This document shows, one piece after another, positions 34,724 through 46,871 of a stretch of 64,000 nt of DNA. The stretch comes from Pleurostoma richardsiae. Taxonomy: Eukaryota > Ascomycota > Sordariomycetes > Calosphaeriales > Pleurostomataceae. Location: NCBI GenBank assembly GCA_030052745.1, contig JANBVO010000019.1, positions 434,001-498,000 on the forward strand, read 5' to 3'. Under the pieces are notes generated by a model that had not been told where the DNA came from, did not search any database, and saw only the letters and a list, made by a program, of their open reading frames with translations. The number at the start of each line of letters is the position of its first letter. Position 1 is the first letter of the stretch. The translations under genes were made by a program, and so were the position numbers.

Positions 34724-36134
34724 TCATCTCGCACTGGCCCATGGCATGGAGTTGTCCCCCGACTCACTGCCAGATTGTGCCGATCGCGAGTCCGAGGTGA
34801 CAGTGACCTGCGTCGTGCGCGTGATGTGCACTCCGTTGTTCCCCCGCTGCATGTGCAAGCGCTCTTGAGACTCCGTCGTCTTGAGGTCGCCCATCGGCAG
34901 ACCACCGTCCTCCTCGTCGATCTTGAAGTAGGTGTCATTCATGCTCTTTCCAGCCTTGGACTTCTTGTTGGACGACGCGGGGCCGGTGCCGCCGAAGGTG
35001 ACGAGATCGTGGTTCGAGGGCTTGCCGGAGGAGCCCATGCTGATGCCGAGGACTTTCTTGATCTTGCGGGAGAGTCCCGACTCCTTAATAATGCTAGGCA
35101 GGCAGGGGACGCAGAGAATGAAAAAGCCGCACGTCATCTCGGCACATGCCCAGAACAGGAGAGGGCCGATGAAATACATCGTGTCGGATTCGTGTGCGAA
35201 GGTAATGGTGGTGTCCAAGCGGAGACTCGCAGAGATAGATGCACTGAACCTGCTGTTAGCCCTGAAAGTCAAGGGGCTGGGACTTCACTGGGAAACGACT
35301 GACAGCAAACCCACGCCGAAGATAACCGAAACACCGACTTTCTTCTGCCAGTTCATCTGCAGACCCCAGATGATCCTCTGTGGCAGCAACACCATGCTCC
35401 AGTCCGTGAAGACCTGGACACTCGCAGACGTGAGCATGACCTTGTTGAGATCGTAGCACTTGCTGGGGAGATAGAACTTCCAAATGGCGGCGTGAGGCAC
35501 GCACTGCATGTTCAGGAGGATGATGCAAGCAATGCCCCAGGTAACCTGGACGCCGATGATGAACATACAGCCCCACCAGAAGAAGTTCTTGAAGCGGTCG
35601 GCGGCGACGAAAATGCGGCACCAGTCAAGCAGGATGGCTGTCTTGAGCAGTGGGAGCACGGCCGAGTAGCTGCAACCGTAGATGAGAATGAGGTAGAGTG
35701 GCCGGATGAGGTCTCCGTTGCGTAGATTCCACTGGTGGACATAGTAGCCGGGCGTGTAAATCATCCCGTAACCGGCGTAGGCCGTGCCCCAGTAGGCTCC
35801 CTGGAGGCATCCGGTTAGCAACACTCGAATCGCACTGCGGTAGAGAGGGACGACAGACATATGCCAACACCATCAAGACCTCTTCAGCTCGAATCTTCCT
35901 CAGTACCCACAGCTTGGCGTAGAGTCGAACAAAGAGGCAGAGGGTCGAGATGACCATGCAGAACGTCGTCACGAACCAGGCGAGGACATTCTCGTTTGGT
36001 GGATTGTCGAACTCTGCCGTGACCCCCGACGGGGGCTCAAGCGCGGGTGCATCGAGCAAGGCCGCGAGCTGGTCGGATGACAGTGACATGGCTGCAAGGA
36101 CTCTCGGCCGACGCAGATATCGTGTTGAGGCCAA
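34724..36134 (-). CDS. Rhodopsin-domain / PTH11-like seven-helix membrane protein
   Basis: Three exons (35859-36134, 35304-35800, 34724-35249) encode 432 residues; a start at the internal Met near 36089 (MSLSSDQLAALL) would also fit. Seven hydrophobic segments are visible: VLAWFVTTFCMVISTLCLFV, a helix ending in LMVLAY, PLYLILIYGCSYSAVLPLLK, WWGCMFIIGVQVTWGIACII, a helix around MNWQKKVGVSVIFGVG, the SASISASLRL segment, and IGPLLFWACAEMTCGFFILC. The conserved LKTAILLDWCRIF loop and CYDLNKVMLTSASVQVFTDW fit the fungal rhodopsin-domain group related to PTH11 receptors. No CFEM domain is present. The C-terminal ~110 residues are polar, Ser/Gly-rich, probably a cytoplasmic regulatory tail. The second intron most likely starts at 35303 (GTCAGT, 54 bases); a later donor would make it too short. 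Ligand unknown. Confidence 0.83.
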
Positions 36135-38915
36135 AGATGTCGAGGACGGGGCGCAGGGTGGCAGTCAGGACGTGCTTCCTTTGTTCCGAATCACAGCCGA
36201 GCGCCCCTTCAGCTGCGAGAAGGCAGTGTCTTGAAGAGAACGCGGTGACTGGCAACTTCGCTTGAGTATTCTGCGGTTGCGTCTAGAGTTCTCAACTCAG
36301 AGACTAGACGTCCACAAGAGCCGCAGCGGGCTTGAAGGTTCCTATAAGGTCCGAGACAGATTCTGCAGGAACGGCTTCCCAGCTGGACAGCCGGGGCTTC
36401 TGGTTGGTTACCCGTCCCGTTTCGGTACTTGATCATCGAGGCTGTAGGCTGATGCACCACGGTCACCAGGGGGCCGTTTCACAGTCCTCAGATTGCATCT
36501 CAGCCCCGAAAATAACTCGCTTTTGTTACTTGCTATTGGGAGTTCTTGATTTTGCTGATCGTCTCCAGTTCGAGGGGAACTGTCCGGTACGGCACAACAG
36601 TCTGCACTCCGTGTGCATGTCACTGATAGTCTCTGACAGGAATTTAAGCCCGCTTGTTAACGGGGGCTACGCTAAAGTCATTGTTCTGCTGGAGTGGTCT
36701 CTATGGAATCCTGGTAGTAACAATGTATCTTTGTTCGAAGGTCAGCGAAGATTTCTTTCCACGGCTTACGGCAACGCGCAATCCCTACCGGAGCGAGCAG
36801 GGGAGGGGGATAAAAGCGGAAGCCGTCCCCGGCTTACCACTAAGTCGGGATCCACTGGCTCTGCGCGGAAATGGAAATACATCCTATTTGCTTGAAGATG
36901 TGTTGACATGTGCCTCGACGAACGGGCGAGCCGGGCTGTTCTCGAAATGGGCGTGAGGATCTTAACTCTAGATACGTCAATCCTAACAACCACAAGCTAA
37001 AGGCTTTGTTAAATGCTGTTATATCTTTACGTACCTTCTGATGCGCCAGGGGCGATTCATTGCAAATGCCGTTTCCTTGCAGCGACAATGGCATAGTCGT
37101 TATTATTCCCTCCTCTCGTAAAGGACTCCGCAAGGTTGCAGGTAATAAACAGGGGCTCCCGGTGGCAGGTCAGGCATTTTTCAACCGGGGTGCGAGGGGC
37201 CTCAAGGGTGCTTGGCAGCTACACTAGTACTATAACAGGCACATTGGCGGATGAACGCGTCAGTGTGGTGAAGGACCAGGGAGTAACGGCGTCAGCCTGC
37301 AGCGAAATCCAATATGCAATAGACCGTTAGACACGGGACCTGCATCTAGAAGGGCATGTACGTAGCCGAGACCATATCATATTAAATCAATCGCCAGGGA
37401 GTTCGGGCAGCTGCGGTGTCGAGTGGTAAAGCCAGCGCTGATGGCAGCAAAGTGCAGCCAGTCATTTCCAGTGTACTCGAGGGAGGGGAGCTGAAAACCC
37501 CATGAAAGGGTTCCTAGAATGGTACCCCGTAACTACAACCCCTTGAACCTTTCCTGTCTCCTCCGGACCGGAGTGCGCTTGATCATGATGATTCGCCATC
37601 AGCACCGTTTTGGTACGATGACCCATGGCCCTGGGGTCCGCGGGAGCTAATGAACAGATGGAACCAGGCTAGACGCAGGAAAAGGAAAAAGATCTGCGGG
37701 GTAGCTCGAAGGTCAACGTCGGCGATCCTTGCCGCACTCAAGCCCAAGTACCGCATTCGGGCTTTATCAATCATGACATGTCATATTCTTACCCGGGGAC
37801 GAAATTGAGGTGAGCCAGGGAGCCAGGGAGCCTGAAGCAAAGGATTCAATCCAACCGTGCCCGAGGATAGGGGCTTGCTCTCCGTTTTCCCGAGCCGGAG
37901 GACGCAGTGCTGGTACAGTGTAATTCTTCGTGGCTATCTGGCAACACAGCATTTGGCACGCACTTTGGCACTATGGCCAAGGAAGGTTAAAAGAGTGCGT
38001 TTCTCATTATGCTGGAATAAGGATTCTAACCAAAACAAGCGGAGTGAGAGATGCAGCTATCGGCACTCACGAGGTCTTCGAAGAGCCACAGCACAGATCT
38101 GCAGCAACAGACGGGGACTTCATCTACAATGCCGGTCTGACCAGGACCAGAGAGCGGCTTGGGCGGATGTCGTTATCGTACTCTATATAATGGGTGCATG
38201 CTTGGGCCTTCGTGGGGATAATCAAGAGCAATAGGCCATCACCATCGATACCCAAACAACCTGAAGAATTTTGTCTTACAGGGGCGCGGTGGGGCCAAAG
38301 GTGCCAGCAGGAGCGGGCCGTGACAGACGGTCTGCCAAGCGTCCACCGCCACTTGTAGGGGCCTTTAGCTTCCTGCGAGCCGGCTCCGACGTCGTCGAAG
38401 TGGAACAAAGCTCCATCAGAGAGACATGGGTTGTCCAATAGTCGTTCATGAGGGGCCTGCATGATACGCAAGGAACCACATACCATGCTTGCATGCGTTT
38501 GGCAGCAGAAGGAAAAAGGGGGGTTTTCTTCCTGAAGGATCCCCTGAGGCGGGCAAGGAGTTGCCGTCTAGCTGCCGTTCTAGCTGCCGTCGAACCACCC
38601 TTTGAGATAAGAGCAGGCATCAAGCTATTTCCAGAGGCCGGAGCATATCTCTAGCCGGGAACCATCCTGGCCTGGTCGTACTGTACATACTCTAATATGC
38701 TCGTTCAACGGGACTCCCGGTCGGGCCTCGCAACCCTTTCCTTTTGCGCTTTCGCGGAGTGCAGGGGCGCCGTTTGTCCAATTTGATCTGTCGTTTCCCC
38801 GAGAACTTGGGTCTCTTGCATCTCAACAACCTCCGCCGAAGCTCGCTGAAGGAACTCTCTCACCCCTACAACACCTGACGCACAGTTGTGTTTATTATAC
38901 ACCATCCCCTTGAAT
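36135..38915. other. Intergenic, 2.8 kb without recognisable gene
   Basis: Divergent region between the rhodopsin-like and flavoprotein genes. Frames near 36.4, 37.9 and 38.4 kb give no domain. No transposon ends or RNA genes seen. The flavoprotein promoter lies at the right end. Confidence 0.5.
38568..38591. repeat. 12-base tandem duplication
   Basis: CTAGCTGCCGT followed by T or C occurs twice head to tail, differing only in the last base. Confidence 0.8.
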
Positions 38916-40979
38916 ATGGCTCCCAGTAAGTTTCTGCTCTGTGAGTGGTGATCATCAGAACCGTTCCTGATCCCTCTACCCGCGAATAGGCGCTGAAGCA
39001 GTGCAAAATGGCTCGGTCAAGGGTGCCGAGTACCCGGCCAAAGGTGATCTGCGGAAGATGATGTCGCAGAATCCGGTCCCGACCATTGCCCCTGGGACTG
39101 TAGACCCGGCGTCCATGGGTGATGGAGAGCCCACGAAGCAGGCCCGCGCCGTACTGGAGGCACTCAATGCTGCTTTGGCTAGCAACGATGCTGGAAAACT
39201 TGAGAGCTGCTTCTACCCCGGGCAGGCGTACTGGAAGGATCTGCTGGCGCTGACCTACCATACACGCACTTTCTCCACCCCTGGTGTAATTGCAGCGAGC
39301 CTGTTGGAGACCAAGAATCTCAGAGAGCTTGCTGCGGGCTTTGAGCTCAAGGGTGACGCACAGTTCATCCCGGCTACGCCGGTGCTTGTGAGTAACACTA
39401 CCACCTTCCTTTTACCCTCCTCAGTACTTAGGTTACGGTCTGAGGGGAGTTGCCGCTGACGGAATTTGTGACTGAACAGCAATTCATCGACTGTAGTCTT
39501 ACCTTCAAGACCGGCTCACCTGCTGCCGAGTGCAGTGGAAGGATCTTACTTCTACCTGTGAAGACAAACGAGACGCTCACATGGAAGATTTGGATCCTAA
39601 GCACCAAACTCGAGAGCTTGGACGTCCAATCCGAGGATGAGGCTCTGCTCAAGACCCCCGGAAGAAAGATAGACAATGCCGAGCCATTCGAGATAGACGT
39701 CTTCATCGTCGGAGGTGGAAATGCTGCAGTGGCTCTGGCCGCGCGCCTGAAGGCCCTGGGTGTAGATAGCATCATGGCCGAGCGCAACGCCAACGTCGGC
39801 GATAACTGGGCTCTCCGGTACGACTGGCTGAAGTTCCACGTTCCGACATCGTTCTGCGAGCTGCCCTACATGACCTACGACAAGGAGCTACAGAGTCCCC
39901 ACCACCTCAGCAGGAACGACCTTGCAGAGCAGGTGCGCCGCTACGTCGAGGCCTTCAACCTCAACGTTGTCACCTCTGCCGATATCACGCAGACCACGCA
40001 GCTGCCAGATAAGCGGTGGCGTATTGAGTTCCGCACTCCTGCCGGCGCGTACACTGTCATTGCCAAGCATCTCGTCCAGGCCACGGGAATCGCGTCGCAG
40101 AAGCCGTACAGCCCACCTATGGCCGACGAAGAGCTGTACAAGGGAATTCGCATCCACTCTGCGCAGTTCAAGAACGGCGGGCAGCTCAAGAGCCAGGGCG
40201 CGAACTCCGTGCTCATCATCGGCTCGGCCAACACCGGGTTCGACGTGCTCGAGGACTGCTACGCCGCCGGGCTTAAGCCGACCATGGTCGTGCGGTCCCC
40301 GACCTACATCGTGCCCGTCGAGTACGTCTGCGACAAGATGAGCCTCGGCGCCTACGACTTCGGCGTTGAGGCGGGCGACAGGATGTTCCTGACGCTGCCT
40401 GCGGTCGTGGACGGCCAGCTTGGGCGGAACCTGTTCGCGCACTTCGCCTCGCAGGAGCCTGACCGCTACACAGCGCTGGCCAAGGTCGGCTTCCCCGTCT
40501 ACGACAGCCGGGATCCCAACGCCGCGCTGATGCACAACCTGATCGAGCGCGCTGGCGGGCACTACGTCGACGTCGGCGGCACGGCGCTCCTGTCTGAGGG
40601 CAAGGCCGGCGTCAAGGCCGGCGTCGAGCCGGTGGGCTACACGGCCACCGGTCTGCGCTTCTCTGACGGGACCACGGTTGACGCCGACGCTGTGGTCTGG
40701 TGCACGGGGTTTGCGGACACAGACGCGCGCTCGATGGTTGCTGAGATTGTCAAGACGGAGCTGCCTGTCGATGCTACGTGGGGCATCGATGAGGAGGGCG
40801 AGATTCGCGGCATGTGGAAGCGCCAATTGCTCGTCGACAATTACTGGATCATGGGCGGCTACACCCAGCAGCACCGTTTCCACTCTCGAACCCTGGCTCT
40901 CCAGATAAAGGCCGCTCTTGAGGGATTGTTGCCGCCAGCTTATCGAGATACTCCTCAACCCAAGACCACTAGCGAGTAA
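38916..40979 (+). CDS. NTF2-like/FMO fusion flavoprotein monooxygenase
   Basis: Three exons (38916-38925, 38990-39387, 39480-40979) give 635 residues. The first exon is only 10 bases; it restores MAPSAEAVQNGSVKG. The N-terminal ~190 residues look like an NTF2/SnoaL-type domain (ARAVLEALNAALASNDAGKLESCF, then YWKDLLALTYHTRTF). The FMO part follows: FAD motif VGGGNAAVALAARL near 215, ERNANVGDNWALRYDWLKFH, NADP motif IIGSANTGFDVLEDC near 382, and VVWCTGFADTD near 540. The FAD fingerprint has Ala where the third Gly is usual. The layout is that of fungal YUCCA/FMO-like enzymes carrying an extra N-terminal domain. Likely reaction: NADPH-dependent oxygenation of a small molecule; substrate unknown. 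It converges on a broken GMC oxidase gene. Confidence 0.88.
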
Positions 40980-41463
40980 GACTGACCCACAGGCCAACCA
41001 CGGGTTAATATCTGTGCAACATGAGGTGTCAGACGCATATCGTATAGTTGATACGCCGAACAGGCTCTGTACAGGGCTCTAGTTCTTCGCGTCAGGCCGG
41101 CGGCAGCGTTATTATTTCTGCATCTAGTAATCATTGAGCATAGCCATGTATTTGAGTGAACCATCCCCGACGCATTATTGGTTCAGGTTGACAAACATTG
41201 CTACTTTGATCAAACGAATTGGTTATGCTCCAAGGGTTCGGAGTTTTAATTGACCTTTGGCTTCAGTGTCGTTGCATTTGTGGAGAGCTACTGGAGATAC
41301 TATCTACATTGTTACATTTCCCCTTGCTGATCAATGACATTCATGACGATATGATAAGGAAGAATCAAGGACGTCGACAAGGTAACTAGTTCATGCTCCC
41401 TTCCGAGCAGTGTTTTGCAAGATACTCTAGGCGGCCTGCAGGGACGTTTTTGGACTGCCGACA
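40980..41463. other. Intergenic between convergent flavoprotein gene and GMC pseudogene
   Basis: About 480 AT-rich bases; 3' flanks only. Nothing else seen. Confidence 0.55.
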
Positions 41464-42826
41464 CTACTCACTTCGCAGACCTAACTCTTTAATGAAGATG
41501 TCAGCTGCCTTCTCGCCTACAGCCAACGCTGTGTTATTGGTGTTGGCAGCAACATTATGCGGTGCTATGTTCAAGTCGGCAAGCTGTAAGTCTTCAACAC
41601 CGTAGACACCGAGCTTCGAGTTCACAACACCAGCTTCCTCAAGGGGAGCCGAGCCATCTTGCAGGTTCCAAGTGAGTGCCAGGTCGTATTGACGTTCTCC
41701 CGCAGCCATTTCTCGAGGGCCGCATCGTACTCTGCCGAATACTCGATATCACTTACTTCTATGAGCGGCCCATCCAGCTCCTTGCAAGCAGCTTGCGATT
41801 CTGATGAGAAGGGTGGGTGGGTGATAGCTACTTCGCCTCGATAGGTTCGCATATGGCGCACGAGCTCTCGTTGTTTCTTGTATACCCAGATGTGCTTCTT
41901 AATGTCGACACCGTCGGCGTCGGCGAAGAAACCCGATTCGAAGTCGAGTCAGTCGCCAGGATCCGGACCTGTGATGTGCACGTGACCTCGGGAGAAAGGG
42001 TATACCGTTAAAGCTGACACGGATATGTACTGCCCCTTTGGCACGTTGATTGGATCTCCAGGAAAGCTGCGTCTTATTTTATTAGACTTTTTTACCCATG
42101 CAATCGGGCGGCGGCGTTTTCCTATCCATTGATGCCGGACATCAGTGCTAGAGGTCTATCGGGGAAGTCTTTAAAATGGCGATCTCACGCTTCCTGAAAT
42201 TCGGGCCCTAGACCAGCAACCTCGGCATCAGTCGGCCGGATCCTACAGGTGACATCCTGGGTATTCCAACCCAACATCTTGTCATTGGTTTTAATGAGCT
42301 GCTCCATATCTAGACTGCCACGGACAAGTGCGTCGAGGGTTTCTTCGGGCGTCAAGCTGGAGTGGTAAGAGTACAGCTGGAGGTGATGATCCTGATAACC
42401 CTGACCGACTCCGTGTACCTCGGCCACAAGCGGAACCCCGGCCCTCTGGAGAATCTCTGAGTCGCCGATACCAGATCTCTCTAGTAGGAGGGGTGTTCCG
42501 AAAGCTCCGCATGAGACGATGACCAACTTCCTTCACTTTTGTTCGCCTTGTAGAATATGTTGGTCTTGCTGGTTGGCATAGCATGAGAAAGAAAGAGCAG
42601 GGGTATCGAGGTGCTCGGCATGCGGTTGTCTGTGCCGCCTTCGATGACCAGAATGGACAACGAAGGATCCGCTTCGGCCAGCCTACCGGCCACGACACAG
42701 CCGCAGTTCCACCTACACGATGAAGTTACTAACCAAGCCTTGCGAGATATTTGTGCTCTCCTTGCCTCCAGCAACGATCACATCCACCTCTTTGATATCA
42801 TCTGGAAGCTTGCTATAGAGTCCCAT
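41464..42826 (-). pseudogene. GMC oxidoreductase (alcohol oxidase-like) pseudogene
   Basis: Remains of a FAD-dependent alcohol oxidase. Reading from 42826: a normal-looking start MGLYSKLPDDIKEVDVIVAG; CGCVVAGRLAEADPSLSILV, the ADP-binding region; SKTNIFYKANKSEGSW; then directly VIVSCGAFGTPLLLERSGIG. About 200 residues normally between the last two blocks, including the second GMC signature region, are absent. Further on, YPFSRGHVHITGPDPGD is followed by an in-frame TGA before LDFESGFFAD; NTTWHSLGTCKMA is followed by a frame shift; and GVYGVEDLQLADLNIAPHN continues to the natural end in a third block. The glycine-rich FAD loop is also out of frame at the first putative junction. An intact enzyme would be about 650 residues. 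The inactivation looks fairly recent since remaining blocks are well preserved. Confidence 0.85.
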
Positions 42827-45154
42827 AGCGAACCCGGCTTCAAATGATGGTTATCTCGGAGATATAGACACAAAGTTCCGGGAGAGCCAGTATTGCAATG
42901 AGCAGATCTGAATTGATAAATTGATCTGCATTTTGTACTTCTGGAACAGCGGGGATGGGCAGTGCTTAAAAGATCAGTCCGCCCTGTGGACTCAAGCCCA
43001 AGACTTCCCCGCCGACTACTATATACGTAATTGGCCATAGAAGAGCGACGAAGGAACGAAGGAACCGACGACCTAGAACTTCCGATCTCAGCTCGCAATA
43101 CGTCTAGGAAAGGCAGGCATCGTTAGAACCCGTCTTGGCCAGCGTGCGCCGCGAGATTGGATGCTTGCTGTTAGGAGCCCGTCTTTGGACGATTGTCTCG
43201 AATTCGATCAAAATCTATCTCTTTCCTTGAGAACTAGTAAGATATACGAGGGGATATTGTTCTACTTTCATCAAGAAATAGTGTATGATATTACTCATGT
43301 AAGAAGAGGACAATAGGATTCACTGCATCACCGTGTTGAGAGGTGCAAGTCGAGCAGAACGGTGAGACTTGGTCCCTTAGCAAGAGAGGCACATGTTCGC
43401 AGCGGTATAGTGAAGTCAACTTGACAAGAAGAGACCCGCTAGGCAATGGGGTAAGTCAAAGACACCTGCCTTGCAAATTGGTGAGCTGATACGGTGAACG
43501 TGACTATGGAAGCGAAGACAACTGTAGGCTATAGGATATATTCGTGGCCCGGCATAGGTCAGTTCGCAGCAGCACTAGGAACGCAGCCTCGCAGGGGCAA
43601 CTGTGGCCGTGAGGGTCTGTTGATGAAATGGATTCATGTCTATATGTGGTCGACGTCGAGGCAGGGCGGCAATTTAGCTGTGATCGTAGCGGAACAGAAA
43701 ATGGCCGCGCCTTCAGTAACAGTGTGACTTTTCCGTCTCGTGCATCCTATCTAGGAGCGAAGAGGGATGATACTGAGTCGAGTAGCACCGTTGATTGCCA
43801 CCAAAACCCGCTTCAGGCTCAAAGTCAAGCCGTCTCCGTTCATTCTTTCTATCATCGCTTTGAGGAGGTTGGTGGATGGAGGTGCATGGTTCTACCGTCA
43901 TATCCCCGATTGTCTGCAAGGGATACTGATTTAGGCCCCTTCGCAATTTTGCTATAGTTTCACGATCTTAAAGAAACTTGGAGAACAAGGGATCGCCCCT
44001 GGCAGAGGTCCCGCATATTGTTGCGGCAGAAAGGGTTTTCCTCGGAAAGACAGACATGTCATCAGTGATATTAGTTGACGCCGTTTCTTTACTCATCTCG
44101 TGCTTAGATAACAATCTGTACTGTTTTAAACCTTACTGAGGCGAGCTCGGTCCGGAAGAGTCGTTTGGCAAGCAAGATTGCTGTAGCTGCTGATCCTGCG
44201 GAAGAACCACCAGAACAAAGCTTGGCAGGTGCAGCCAAGTCGGAGTCGAGCAGCGATATGTAAGGTTTACGATCTCTCCTTCCTTAACTCATCTGTGTTG
44301 CGGCTTGCAAGCGAGCGGGGACTCAACCTTCAGCACCGTGGGTTCTATCAGGCACGACATAGCTTCTTTCTATCTCTTTATTTTATTATATCCCTTTCAA
44401 GTGCTAGGCATTGTTGCCCTTCGATGCTGAGTACGCAGTCAGTATTACTCACTCTCACTTTGGACTTGCATACCTACCCAAGACCCCACGCGCCTCGACT
44501 TTTCTCTATCCATGGGCCGGGAGTATGAGGTGAGACTCAGTAATGTCTCATGGTCGCGGTGCTATAGTGTTAGGTATATGAATATGCCGGTCTCAGCGGC
44601 CCGTCCCGGTCGCTCATCAGCTCTTTTTTTGAACTTCATTTACGGGTGTGTGTCATGATTGATGGAACTTCTCCATTACCACGATGCATCCATTCATCGG
44701 AATGGACAGGGATAGAAGAGATCCCGACCCGATGTCGGCCTGGCACCGATATCCCCGGGAATTGATCGGCAGTACGGTGGAGATAACATCCCACACCTTG
44801 GACCAGTCCCCGCAACAGGTATGTTTTGCTTGCCTGCTGCAGGCAATCGATGCGCTATGGCCATTTACCCCCAGGCCCGGGCCTACTGGACAGCGTTGCC
44901 TTCCTGCCGCAACTGGCCGACTGCAACGACGGGGTAACTGTCAGGGCTCCCGTTGAAGTGATAGCGGGGCTCAAGGAGCCGACAGGCATAAAGTGGTAGT
45001 TCATGGGCTCTAGAAGTGTGTATATATACGAGTGCGAGCACCTTCGTCCTAACCTGAGTTTTGTCTGTCCCCAGGTCCAGCTCAGTCTTCCCACAGTTCG
45101 TTGTTGCTACCTATCCAGTCCGTGCAAAGTCCTCCCGATAAGCATATCATCAAC
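42827..45154. other. Intergenic, 2.3 kb
   Basis: Divergent region between the GMC pseudogene and the secreted-protein gene. No recognisable coding signal. Contains the TATA box of the next gene. Confidence 0.55.
45021..45028 (+). promoter_or_regulatory. TATA box of the secreted-protein gene
   Basis: TATATATA 127 bases upstream of the start codon at 45155, a plausible distance for a fungal core promoter. Confidence 0.5.
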
Positions 45155-46092
45155 ATGCTCGCACCTATTGCTCTTGTTGCCCTTTCATATCTGGCAAGTC
45201 CGGCCGCTGCAGTATCTTGGTACTTCCTTACGTACTGGGCGCCGGATGACGCTAAGTTCACTTATTTTGGGGGTGAGATGGTCATTCCTGAGCTGCCGCA
45301 GGCGGCAACATACTACCTCTGGCCAGGTCTGCAGCCTACTGATGGCAGCGGCGTCTACCAGAACGTACTAGACGGCCGTAGCGGAACGTGGTGGTTTGGC
45401 AGCGGTTGGTGTTGTTCTAACCCAACCCTGGCTTGGGGAAGCGGCTTCAACACCTATGGTTAGCAGCGAACTTTCTGTTTGTGTCATAATTCTGATATTG
45501 CAACCTTCTCGTACCGATTCTGCTGACCCCAATTTGGCTATAGAGGGTGAGACGGTCAGCTTTGAGAACGTCTTGCTTGACGATGACTCCGCTTGGGAAA
45601 CAACTGTGGTTCGCGAGTTGGATGGCACCACTGAAGAGAATACTTTTGCCCTGGGTGAAAAGCCCCTTGAATACATACTACGTGTCAAGAACCAGAACTG
45701 TCCTAACCCTTTTCTTACAGCCAGCAAGTCTTTCGATCAGGCGATCTTCGCCATCGAGCTGTACGCTGATTTATAATGCTCCTCTTGCGGTTATCATTCT
45801 TACTGAAAGTAGTTACGACGTCGACTGGGACTTTGGCGCGCTTGAGTTCAAGAACGTTAAGATTGTGCGTCTGCCTATCCGCCTTTCCGATCTCTATTCG
45901 ACAGGGGATTCGGAGCTCAGGCTGACCATGCTGCAGGTTGCGGAAGGAAGTAGTGAATCGTCCTGGTGTACCAGCGCCCCTTCGAACTATAACTCAGCCA
46001 CCGATTACACAATCTCCGGTGCGTCAGCATCTGTCAGCGGCACTACTGTCACTTGCACATTCGATTCCGTCACCCTCAACGGTCCGGCATAG
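45155..46092 (+). CDS. Secreted protein of unknown function
   Basis: Five short exons (45155-45458, 45544-45654, 45721-45760, 45810-45864, 45937-46092) give 221 residues. A signal peptide is clear (MLAPIALVALSYLASPAAA). The mature part is rich in Trp, Gly and aromatic residues: WYFLTYWAPDDAKFTYF, WWFGSGWCCSNPTLAWGSG, EGETVSFENVLLDDDSAWE, DVDWDFGALEFKNV, and a C-terminal SSWCTSAPSNYNS and TCTFDSVTL. It looks like a small beta-rich extracellular protein held by a few disulfides, perhaps lectin-like, but no named family was recognised. The third and fourth exons are 40 and 55 bases; the junctions were chosen because they remove in-frame stops and preserve the repeated beta-strand pattern. Intron 3 ends with AAAG. 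An alternative model keeps intron 2 shorter (43 bases). Confidence 0.72.
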
Positions 46093-46871
46093 GTTGGCAA
46101 GTCCGCAGTAATGGCTAAGCTGCTGTTGCACCCTCGCGAGAGGAGATCAATTGCCGTTATCACCTTGATCTCGTTTTCATACGTGAGACTCGACGAGTGT
46201 TCGATATCTGCAGCTCTCAATGAGTGATGGACTCAGTATCCCATTCTCTTCCCAATTTTCAAAGTCTTATATCATGCGAAATTGTTGTTTCAACAGATAT
46301 TTTAATATATCGGTTTGATGAATCCGGTCCTGTACGTGACTTTGCAGCTGGCTCCATTCATTTCATGTTTCCTGCGGTAGAGATGCAATAGTATTTGGGC
46401 TCTCCCTAGTAGTACCTACCGATTCAACCATAGCCGTGTGACACGTTCTCCTACAGGATCGCCATCACGTACTTCGAATTGAGGGGGAAACAACTGACTG
46501 CACTGCAGTCTCGGGAGCCGCCGTGCCATGTATAATATCGGGGTGATTTGGCGCTCCGAGTCAGATACCTGGCCATTATAGAAACTTTCAATACGGCGCA
46601 GTTACGGTATGCTGAATAACGTTAGTTTAAACATGGCTTACAGTCACCGAGGTAGAGGCCGCCTCTTACATGACTAGTTCCACTCAGATCGGAGTTAGAG
46701 GCGGCGCATTTGTCATGACGCCGACGGCTGAAGAATATCAGACAGGTGGCTCGTACTATTAGACAACCTTCCGTCCAGCTGTATATAAAGCAAGCCAAAT
46801 GTTGGAGATCTTATGGGAAAGGTAGGCAGATCCTCTAAGCCGAAGAGAGAAAAGGAAACAACTGGCCTACC
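46093..46871. other. Intergenic, SDR promoter region
   Basis: About 780 AT-rich bases between two plus-strand genes. The TATA box near 46785 is the only element recognised. Confidence 0.55.
46782..46788 (+). promoter_or_regulatory. TATA box of the SDR gene
   Basis: TATATAA 84 bases upstream of the SDR start codon. Confidence 0.55.

Noticed and set aside
39888-40997. 369-codon minus-strand frame opposite the NTF2-FMO gene
   Set aside because: Antisense to conserved flavoprotein motifs; no domain of its own.
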